This document shows, piece after piece, positions 43,273 through 51,700 of a stretch of DNA of 64,000 nucleotides. Source of the stretch: Anaerolineae bacterium (GTDB lineage: Bacteria; Chloroflexota; Anaerolineae; Aggregatilineales; Phototrophicaceae). Below the pieces are notes generated by a model that saw nothing but the letters and a program-made list of their open reading frames with translations, ran no database searches and was not told where the DNA came from. Made by a program: the position numbers and the translations under genes. The stretch is taken from assembly GCA_022823165.1 (NCBI GenBank), contig JAJDXR010000070.1, positions 62,001-126,000 of the forward strand. The letters are read 5' to 3'. Position 1 is the first letter of the stretch. Each line of letters begins with the position of its first letter.

Positions 43273-43878
43273 CTAATGCACACGCAGCATTTCTTCCAGC
43301 AGGCCCAGCCCGACCGGTTGCAAGGCTTTGCGCAAGCGCTCGTGCCCGAGACGCACTCGGCTCTCGGCGGTCTTCTGCGGGCAGCCCATGACCTCCGAAA
43401 TTTCGCGATACGTCATGCCCTGGCCATACCGAAGCACAATGGCTTCGCGCAGTCGCGGCGAGAGATCTTGCAGGGCAGTCGAAATCGATTCGCTGGCGTC
43501 GCGGCGGATGGCGGCCGCTTCCGGGGCTTCCGCCGGCGGCGCTTTTAACTCCAGGCCGAGCCATTGCGTGATGTCAACGGTAACAAACCGTTTGCGCCGA
43601 TAGGTATTGCGGCAACGGCTGATAGCTATTGTATAGAGCCAGGTCTTCAGCGATGCTTTGCGCGAATCGAATCGCTGCAGATTCTTAAAGGCGTATAAGA
43701 AGGATTCTTGCAAGATGTCTTCGGCGTCCTGCTCGTTGAGGAGCAGGCTGTAGCAGAGACGGTAAAGGCTGGCGGCGAAGCGGTCATAAAGCTCGGCATA
43801 GCCATTTTGGTCACCGTTGACGGCGCGGTTGACAATCGCGTCTATCTCTTGGCGCATGGCTAATTGATTGTCTGTCAT
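43273..43878 (-). CDS. RNA polymerase sigma factor, ECF-like sigma-70 family
   Basis: A 201-residue sigma-70-family protein with regions 2 and 4 only. Region 2 covers about residues 22-90 (DRFAASLYRLCYSLLLNEQDAEDILQESFLYAFKNL, KTWLYTIAISRCRNTYRRKR). Region 4 covers about 135-190 (LSPRLREAIVLRYGQGMTYREISEVMGCPQKTAESRV), including the helix-turn-helix. A linker of about 40 residues (VTVDITQWLGLELKAPPAEAPEA) joins them. A -10-like TACAAT (43923-43918, minus strand) lies 40 bp before the start. It is encoded in the middle of the glycosylation cluster, just before its presumed anti-sigma factor. I infer control of envelope or surface-glycan genes. Other targets are equally possible. Confidence 0.88.
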   Translation of the reverse strand: MTDNQLAMRQEIDAIVNRAVNGDQNGYAELYDRFAASLYRLCYSLLLNEQDAEDILQESFLYAFKNLQRFDSRKASLKTWLYTIAISRCRNTYRRKRFVTVDITQWLGLELKAPPAEAPEAAAIRRDASESISTALQDLSPRLREAIVLRYGQGMTYREISEVMGCPQKTAESRVRLGHERLRKALQPVGLGLLEEMLRVH

Positions 43879-43917
43879 TGCCCCTCACTTATCGTGAACG
43901 ATTGCTTTACGCTTCTC

Positions 43918-43923
43918 ATTGTA
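43918..43923 (-). promoter_or_regulatory. Candidate -10 for the sigma/anti-sigma/Agl23 transcript
   Basis: TACAAT on the minus strand, with TG immediately before it, 40 bp upstream of the sigma factor start. There is no clear -35. Confidence 0.35.
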
Positions 43924-43959
43924 CACGCTGGCTCGCATTCGTCCTCAGTTCCGCCGGCT

Positions 43960-45963
43960 CTAATTTATCGCCAGGCCATCATAAACATCCTGGCGCAGCC
44001 ATAATACTACCGCCTCTTCCTCAAGTTGTTCAGCGTTTAGCTGGCCCTGCGACCACCAGGCCGGCAGATCCCAGCCATCCACGCTGCTTAAGTTGAGCTT
44101 GCGGCGGAGCACAAAGCGTTGGCCGACATAATTGCCGGTGAGGGCGGATATCTCGGCGTCGCTGTCGGCTGTGATTATGAATGCTTGTCCATTTGCGGCG
44201 CTGGCCGGGCGGATGAAGCGCGCATTGGGGAAATCGCGCGCAAGCCAGGCCATTAAGCCGTCCTCACGAATAATGCCGCCTTGGTCGACTACAATCGCAA
44301 GTTCCAAGGTAGGAAAACCGGAAGAATGCCGGCCTGCCAATTCAAAGAGCGTATCACGCAGGAGATAAGCGTCTTCGGCCACGGCGGTTTCTCGCCACAA
44401 GCCGTCTGGATAATGGCTGTCAGCGACGACGGCATTCCAGGCGCCGCCGAGGCCAGACAGCAAGAGAAAGGCAAAAAAACCGATGCCCGTACCCTGCAGG
44501 CAGGTGCCCAGGCCCCAGAAATTCGCGACCAGAAGGAACACGATCGCCGCGATGACGCCGCTTGCCAGCAGCAGGCCCAAACCCTGCGCCAGCCGCAGCT
44601 GCGAAGGTTCCGAGAGCGATCCGAAAAGTTCGCCGACAGTTGAGCCGGCCGGTACCTCTGTCATCAGGCGAGCGACCTGCATGAATTGCACGGCCAAGAT
44701 AAACAGGCACATTAGCACGGCGGCGGATATAGCCCATTTTGCCCACCAATACTGCGTCGTATACAGCAGGCTGTCGCTGTCACTTTGGCTCTCGTCTTCA
44801 GTCTGGTCGCCCGTTGCCCAAAGCACAACCACGCGTCGGTTCACCAGCAACTGTGTGATGCCATAGCTCGCGAGTAACGTGAGCGGCACAACAACCCACA
44901 AGGCGTCGGCCGGGCCGACCCCGGGGTAGAGCAGCAAGCCGATGGCGCCTATCGCTGCCCAAGCCGCGGCGAAGCGATCGACGTAGGTTACATCGCCGTG
45001 CTTCCACAAAAGCCAGGCGCCGCCCAGGGCAAATACGATGAGCAGCGGCTCCTGCAACAGCAGGACGGCTAGTCCCAGACGAAAGCCGCTGGCCGAGCGG
45101 CTGTGAAGAGCGCCGCTGACGGCGGATTCGATCAGCTGTGCCACTGTGCTGAGTCCGGACGGATTGAGCATCAAGAATGTTGCGCTTGCCGCCACCAGCA
45201 AGAGCGGGACGAGCAAAACTCTTGAGAATGGGAATTCGCGCGTTCGCGTTACCGCCATCTGGAGGATGTCATCGCCGGGCAACTCCAGACGCTGGGGGGC
45301 GCTAAGGGCTGTGCGCCAGACCGCCAACCAGCCCGCCAACAGCAGGACGAGCAGCAGCGGAATGCCGGCGGGACTCGACAGCAGCAGCATGGTAGTGACG
45401 AAAGCAGTCGCCCAATAGGCGTCTCGCAGGCGCAGCGAATACCAGTAACGCCGGATCATCCAGACCGCCAAGATCGTGAACAGCAGCATATAACAAACGC
45501 CGTCGGCGGATCTTGACGCGGCCAACGGAGTGGTCAACAATGATAGCAAGACCGCCCAAATGAAGGTTCGCGTTCGTCCCAGGCTTTTGCGGAAGAGCAG
45601 CGGCGTCAAGGCGAGGGCGAAGCCGGCCAATGCTGAGCCCAGGCGCGCCGTCAATTCGCTCGCGCCTGCCAGCGAGAAAGCCGCCAATTGCGCCAGATAG
45701 GTCAAGGGGCTGCTTGATACGCCGAATGCGCCGGGCGCGTCGTCTTCTATCGTATGCCAGGCGTGCAGCGCTTGTCGCGCCTCCTCGTCCATAATCGGCG
45801 CGGCATCCAGCATGGTCACCCGCAGGAACAGGGCCAGCAGCGCCAGGCCCAGGTAAGCCAGCCACTCGGCGTCGATGCTTAGCGAAGGCTCAGGCGCAGT
45901 TTGCGCGGGGCTGTCATTTTGCCGGTTAGCGTCCCCAGACATGGCGCGAGTGTCAACATCCAT
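43960..45963 (-). CDS. Polytopic PMT/ArnT-like membrane protein
   Basis: A 667-residue membrane protein with about 12-13 hydrophobic segments. The N-terminus is short and polar (1-33). The first loop has an acidic pair in APIMDEEARQALHAWH (Asp59-Glu60), the position of the catalytic acid of lipid-sugar-dependent glycosyltransferases. The following ELTARLGSALAGFALALTPLLFRKSLGR resembles the Agl23/TIGR03663 family. It lacks the HDE and RHD phrases of the 1303-residue neighbour. The C-terminal ~120 residues are probably extracytoplasmic. It lies 51 bp after the 915-residue DUF2298 gene. Glycosyltransferase activity is inferred; a non-catalytic partner is also possible. An alternative ATG is at 45942. 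Confidence 0.65.
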   Translation of the reverse strand: MDVDTRAMSGDANRQNDSPAQTAPEPSLSIDAEWLAYLGLALLALFLRVTMLDAAPIMDEEARQALHAWHTIEDDAPGAFGVSSSPLTYLAQLAAFSLAGASELTARLGSALAGFALALTPLLFRKSLGRTRTFIWAVLLSLLTTPLAASRSADGVCYMLLFTILAVWMIRRYWYSLRLRDAYWATAFVTTMLLLSSPAGIPLLLVLLLAGWLAVWRTALSAPQRLELPGDDILQMAVTRTREFPFSRVLLVPLLLVAASATFLMLNPSGLSTVAQLIESAVSGALHSRSASGFRLGLAVLLLQEPLLIVFALGGAWLLWKHGDVTYVDRFAAAWAAIGAIGLLLYPGVGPADALWVVVPLTLLASYGITQLLVNRRVVVLWATGDQTEDESQSDSDSLLYTTQYWWAKWAISAAVLMCLFILAVQFMQVARLMTEVPAGSTVGELFGSLSEPSQLRLAQGLGLLLASGVIAAIVFLLVANFWGLGTCLQGTGIGFFAFLLLSGLGGAWNAVVADSHYPDGLWRETAVAEDAYLLRDTLFELAGRHSSGFPTLELAIVVDQGGIIREDGLMAWLARDFPNARFIRPASAANGQAFIITADSDAEISALTGNYVGQRFVLRRKLNLSSVDGWDLPAWWSQGQLNAEQLEEEAVVLWLRQDVYDGLAIN

Positions 45964-46014
45964 GACTTATCGACGTCGGGCAAGGTAGGTGGCCAAGTAT
46001 ATCCCCCGCTATTT

Positions 46015-48762
46015 TCATTTTGCGGCGTCGAAGCGAAATATCCTCGAGTCACCCGATTCGCATACGACCGGCAGGTTATCCAAGAATTTTTCTTCGCCCA
46101 AGTTGCCATAATGCTGGCGCTCGGTTGCGCCGTACATAATATGCGAAATGCCATACCGCTCAAGTATAGGTTTCACGTCGCTCATCTCATGGCCTGTGTA
46201 CAATTCCTTCAGGTCACTGGCGCGGGAGCCGGCAATATCGCTGTAAGTCGCGCCGCGCCATTGCCGCTCATGGTTTTCCCAGCCCAGAACCACCGGTATG
46301 CCGGCCAGGGCGCCGACGCGGCCGAAAGCGACATTATAGGCTTGGCCGACTGCTTCGGCGACTACGGCGTCTGCGGCGCCAACCAGCTCGTCCAGGCAGC
46401 CTATAACCTGCTGATCGTCGACCTGCAGCAAGCCGGCGGCGCCATCAAGCGTAAGCGGAGCTTGTATAACAATGTCGGATTCAGCGAAGACCGCGATCCC
46501 GCCGGTCTCTGCCCGCAGCAGGTCCGCTTCTGAGGCATCGGCCAGGTTCACGCGCGAATACAGGACAGCTCCGCGCTCAACTATTTCTCCGTTGTGAACT
46601 TGCCGATTCGCATGTTCCCAGTCGCTCGGCGGCGAGTATCGCTGCCGCAGGGCAGCGGATTGGCGCCCGCTTTCTATCCAGGCCCGGTGATGGGTCGCCA
46701 CGACTCCGAACCATAGCCCGGCAAGAATGCTCAGCGCGAATAAGATCGCCAGCGCCAAGCGCAATAGAAAATGGGGTGTTGGCAGCTCGCGGTCGATCAG
46801 AATGCTGTACAGGGCATAAGCGGCCGCGATGCTCCAAAGCATCCAGGCTTGGTAATAGAGCTTGAACACCGTGTTAATGCGAACATGAAAGTTATCTTTC
46901 AAGTAGAAAAATTCGCAGAACAAAGTCAGACAAAGCCCCATGCCAATCAATAGCAGGACAAAGCCCGTGGCGCTGGGGTGGCTGGCCCAATGGTAGGCGA
47001 CTTCCCCGGAATCGGCGGCGCTGTCTTGGTCGGGGATTAGGCGCGCCGCCACAATGCCGATGCCCAGAAGCAGCAGAATTGAGGTCAGCCCATATTCCAG
47101 GCGTCTTTGAGCGAGCAGATTGAAGGTTTCACTTGTGAATTGCTGCGCGCTGGTGAAGTTTCCAGTAATTGCCGCAGCGGGATTGCTGATGGCGATAACA
47201 ACGCTCAATAGGATCATGAGCGCATACATAGCCGCCAGCAAGCCGAGACTGACCTTGAGACCAAGGCGCCAATTCAGCCGGCGCGCCGCGCGACCTCGCC
47301 AGCATTCCAGCAACAGGTAGGCGCTTAAAATTATGAATAAAGGTCCAAACATAAGGAAGAAGCGCTGAAACTGCGAGGGATGCAGCAAATTGGGCAATAC
47401 GCCGCCGGCCTGCGATCTAAAGCCGATGAAGTAGGGCAGGTACGCGGCCCCAGCGATCAGCGCGAGCGTGGCCGCGAATTTAAGCAGCGCGATCCAATCT
47501 CGCGCCGCAAGCCGGCCAGTCTCGCTGGTCATAAGCCGCCGCAGCGCCTCCGCCCCCAGCAAGCCAAATAGCATGGCGGGCGCATCCCAGGCATTGAGGA
47601 AAGCCAGGCCCCCGACTGCGACGCCATACAAGAGCAGGTGTTCGGCCGGAGGGTCGCGGCGCCAGAGGACCAGGTTGAGCATCAAGCCGACGACCATGAT
47701 CGCGAAAGGCAAGGCCAGTACGTGTGGGTGATTGTCAGACAATATGAAGCTGAAAGCCGGGAATTCGCCGATGGGCTGAGTACCGGTCAGCCTGTTGTCC
47801 AAATCGTAGTCCGATGGGACGCGGCTGGCGTTGAACCACCACCAGTGGCTCCAGCTGGACGTATCCAGATTGAGGCCTGCGTCGTCGTCCGGCTGGTAGT
47901 CGATAAAGTCGAAATCGGGCAGCTTTTGTGTGCCCCAGAACTCAAAATAGGACTGTGGCGCGCTGCGCGACGTTAGCGGCAATTCGATCAATAGGGCTTG
48001 GAAATTGCCCATGATCAGCATGAACAAGACTCCGGCAAATCCTGCAAGCATGGCGGGAATGCGGGATGCGGAGTCCGAACGCGGGACGCCGGGCGAGCCG
48101 GATGCGCGTGAACGCGCCAGATTATAGACGACGCCAAAACTTGTGAGTCCGGTCAGCGCAAATTGCGAGGCGACTGTCATATTGAAGCCGACTGTGCTGC
48201 TTATCCCGCTCAGTGTCGAAAGAATCGACGACATGACATAACCCATATAGTAGTAACTAATGGTATAGCCGGACATCCAGGGATCATTCGGCGGCAAGCT
48301 CGCGCTGCGCTGCGTCGCGCTAAGGAAAGCCAATTCCATCGGTTTTTCAGTGCCTGTCAGGCCATTCTGATGCGCCCGATACAGCGCCCAGCCTATGAAC
48401 AGGAGGGCGAATAGCAGCTCCGCGACCACTACCAGGCTTCGATTCTCCCGCCACCAGTTGGACAACAGGTTGCGGTCACGGGCGCGAAAGTGAAGCGCCA
48501 GCGAGGCTGCCAATACCAACAGCCAGGTCAAGACGATGCCGCCGACGGAATTTTCCAGGAAGCCGTAACTGCCCAGCAGCCAGAAGATCCAGGTTACGAT
48601 CAGCATGCCTAGCGCGCGCGCAAGCGTGTAGCCGCCGTCTGGCAGCGCCGCAAGCATACGCAGGACGAGCGGCAGAATAGCCGCTCCAGCCAAGGTAATC
48701 CAGAGCCACCAGAGAAATATCAGCTGCCCCTCGCGCGCGAACCAGTCCCAGATGAGCGTCAT
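46015..48762 (-). CDS. DUF2298 membrane protein
   Basis: A 915-residue protein with about 16-18 membrane helices. It carries the DUF2298 signature (family also called Chlor_Arch_YYY, found in Chloroflexota and Archaea): GTEKPMELAFLSATQRS (137-153), then PPNDPWMSGYTISYYYMGYV, which match the second half of its 1957-residue neighbour. A large extracytoplasmic C-terminal region (about 700-915) contains VLGWENHERQWRG and VKPILERYGISHIMYGATERQHYG. Family function is not established; by sequence it is grouped with membrane glycosyltransferases or oligosaccharyltransferase-like proteins. Its start overlaps the end of the upstream gene by four bases (ATGA), so translation is probably coupled. Confidence 0.85.
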   Translation of the reverse strand: MTLIWDWFAREGQLIFLWWLWITLAGAAILPLVLRMLAALPDGGYTLARALGMLIVTWIFWLLGSYGFLENSVGGIVLTWLLVLAASLALHFRARDRNLLSNWWRENRSLVVVAELLFALLFIGWALYRAHQNGLTGTEKPMELAFLSATQRSASLPPNDPWMSGYTISYYYMGYVMSSILSTLSGISSTVGFNMTVASQFALTGLTSFGVVYNLARSRASGSPGVPRSDSASRIPAMLAGFAGVLFMLIMGNFQALLIELPLTSRSAPQSYFEFWGTQKLPDFDFIDYQPDDDAGLNLDTSSWSHWWWFNASRVPSDYDLDNRLTGTQPIGEFPAFSFILSDNHPHVLALPFAIMVVGLMLNLVLWRRDPPAEHLLLYGVAVGGLAFLNAWDAPAMLFGLLGAEALRRLMTSETGRLAARDWIALLKFAATLALIAGAAYLPYFIGFRSQAGGVLPNLLHPSQFQRFFLMFGPLFIILSAYLLLECWRGRAARRLNWRLGLKVSLGLLAAMYALMILLSVVIAISNPAAAITGNFTSAQQFTSETFNLLAQRRLEYGLTSILLLLGIGIVAARLIPDQDSAADSGEVAYHWASHPSATGFVLLLIGMGLCLTLFCEFFYLKDNFHVRINTVFKLYYQAWMLWSIAAAYALYSILIDRELPTPHFLLRLALAILFALSILAGLWFGVVATHHRAWIESGRQSAALRQRYSPPSDWEHANRQVHNGEIVERGAVLYSRVNLADASEADLLRAETGGIAVFAESDIVIQAPLTLDGAAGLLQVDDQQVIGCLDELVGAADAVVAEAVGQAYNVAFGRVGALAGIPVVLGWENHERQWRGATYSDIAGSRASDLKELYTGHEMSDVKPILERYGISHIMYGATERQHYGNLGEEKFLDNLPVVCESGDSRIFRFDAAK

Positions 48763-51700
48763 GAATGTCGCTCCATTAAGTAGCGCGCCAGCGCGGCGTC
48801 ATTCACTTGATAAATTTTGCCTCCGTCTACCTCAAAGCTGACCGAGAGCAGACCCTGATCCTCCATGCGGTCAAGTTTTTGCAGGCCCTCAACTGTCGAA
48901 TGCACTTCTTCAAGACCGCTTCGTATAATGTACTTGACCTGGTAATGATGAATGATATCAACGGCCGCGTCTATGCTGTCGGTTGCGTAAAACTGCCGGA
49001 TATTGCGTTCGCGCTGGAATATCCACTCGCTCATGGGGAAAAACGTGCGCTGCTGCCGTTGATGGAAGTTCCAGCCCAGCACTGATGGCAGGCCGGTCAT
49101 AATCGAGATTCGGCCGTTCCAGCGGTATTCGCTGGCGGGCTGCCGCCCCTCGAGGATAACGGGAGAACCTGCCACATTTTCTTGCATCCAGCGGATCAGC
49201 TGATAATCGACATTGAGATCAATATCACGTGTAAGGCTCCGGTCGTAGGCGGTCTCGACATGGATCGACTGCGTCATGTAGTCCATGCCGTCGAGGGTGA
49301 GTGGCAGGTCGGGCGCCATACGGTCAAAGGAGCGCGCGCGCGTCGCCATGACGGGAAACAGGCCCGCTATCACAAACAGGCCGATGCAAGGCGTATACCA
49401 CAAGACTTTCAAGCGGCGGCTGAAGCTCCGAGACGCCTGCCATAGATTAGCGAAAGCCACGCCGCCCGCGACGCTCAATAGCAGCCAGACCTGGATGTAA
49501 AATTTGAAGACGGTATTCTGGCGGCCGATGTCGCCGCCGATGACGATGATCTCTACCCCGAGCGTCATAGACAGCGCCAAACCGATGATGACCAGGGTGT
49601 AGCGCATGAACAGCGATTGGCCGGGCCGGAAGAACAATAAGCCTATCCAGCAAACCAGTGGCAATACGACCAGGGCGACCTGATAATCGGCGATGGCTAG
49701 TATGATGGCGAGCAATGTGATTGCGGCTGCGAAGACGGCTGCTCTGCTCGCCGGCTGCCGGTGCTCAATCAGCGCTTTGACGCGCGCGCTGCGCAGCCAG
49801 TTGGCGGTCTCCCATAGCAGCAGCGAAACGATGAGGAACAGAAACAATCCATGAATATCGAAGTAAGCCCATAGCGGCGTCTTGCCGCCCTGCCACAGCT
49901 GTATACTGTTGTAAGTCGCGGCGTACCAGGAGGTGTAAGGAAGGGCAAATGCCAGGTTTAAGAGCGCAAAGCCGCCGACCGACGCGGCGAGCTCCAGCAC
50001 GGATTCGCGCGTCAGAAGATGGCGAATGATGAGCCACAAGCATACCATGCCAGCCGCCGCCGCCAGCGCGATGCGCAGCGCGCTGAATGGGACCGCTGCG
50101 CGCGCAGCATCAGGCCCGAGCGGCGCGCTATTCGCAAATACAGAGACCAGGACAAAAGCCGCCAGCAGCGCGCCAAGCAGGACCAGGTAGAAGCGCGAAT
50201 CGCGTATGGGGCGGAAGGTCGATTGCCAGTTTATCCACCAGGCGTAGGCCAGCGCCACGATCGCGAACAGCGTCATTGATGGCCAATCCCAGGTATTGGT
50301 CGCTCTGATGGCGCCGACGGCCAGGGCGGCTAGCGCAATCGCGGCAAGTCGTTCCAGGCGGCGGCGCTGGTCGCGGCCGGCTTGCGCCACTTCGTTGAAC
50401 AGAATCAGCGCCGTCAGCAATATCAGCGGCATGCTGATCATGTGCGCGTGCAAGTCGCCATAGAGAAATGTGAAATAGGGCATTTCGGTGATGGCGTTGC
50501 CGCGAACCCCCGGTGTCTCCGCCAAGACGCGGGAGGGGCCCCAATACCAGCGGTCGCTGCCGATGGGCAGTTGCTCGCCTTGCAGGGCGCGCCCGACTCC
50601 ACGCGCGAGTCCAGTTATCAGCGCCCCTGAATTGTGGACTTCGTAGCGCAAGCTGTCCCAGGGATGCAATTCGGAGGCTCGCTGCTCCAGTTCCGCGCGG
50701 ATTTCAGCCGACGCGCTGGCATCGAATTCGGACTCGTATTCGTCGATCAGATATTGCTGCAGCCCCTGCGGACTGCGGTAGCCGCCTAATGCCGCCAGGC
50801 CGTTGCCAAAGACCCGCGCCGTATCCAGATTGCCCAGGACGACGCACAAGACCAGCGCCGCGACGCCGGCGGTCCAGGGATTGCCCAAGTTGCTTGGACG
50901 CGGCTTTGACGGAACCTGACCGTCACGCGATTGCCGCCAGCGCGACATGATGTTAAAAGCGGTCGAGAAAGCGCCGAGGCCGGTCAAGCTGAATATGGTG
51001 GGGATCATCAGGTTGTAAGCGAAGGACGGAACGACGCCTAGCAGCAGCGTCGGCGCGCCGAGCAAGACATAGCCGAAGTAGTAATAATTGATGAACCCGC
51101 CCGAGAACCAGGGGTCAATGGGCGGGAATGTGGTGCTGCGCAAGACGCCGTTAAGATAGGCGAAATCCATAGGTTTTTCGCCGCCCTTAAATGGATGCCA
51201 AAGGTCGGGGTTGGTCAAGCGAACGGCAATCATCATCAAGAAGGCGGCAATCGACAGCAGCTCGATCCAGGCTAGGCGCTTCCAGTGGTCTCGAAGAAAC
51301 TCGATAAATCGAATGCGAAGCAAAGCCGCGCTCAGGGCGGCCAAAACCACGAGCGAAATAAGAATGCCGCCCTGGGTCCAGAGTGGAATTTTCAAACTGG
51401 ATACAGCCCAGGAGAACCAGGCGACGATTAGCAAACCCGCAAGTTTGCTTACGCCATAGCCGCCATCAGCCATGTTGGGAAATATGGCGAATACCAAGGG
51501 AAAGGCGATGAGGCCAAATGCGAAGAGCGCCGCGTACCAAATGACGACGCCAAGGACCTGGTTGCTATTGAGGAGACTGTCGCTGAAGAAACGCTGCGAC
51601 CAGGTCCCGCCGCTAGTTTGTAGGGCTTTTTCTTCCGGCGGAAAGGTCAAGGCGGTGGGGACCGGCTGAGCATCCGCCAAGGGCCAGTTGATGACGCCCA

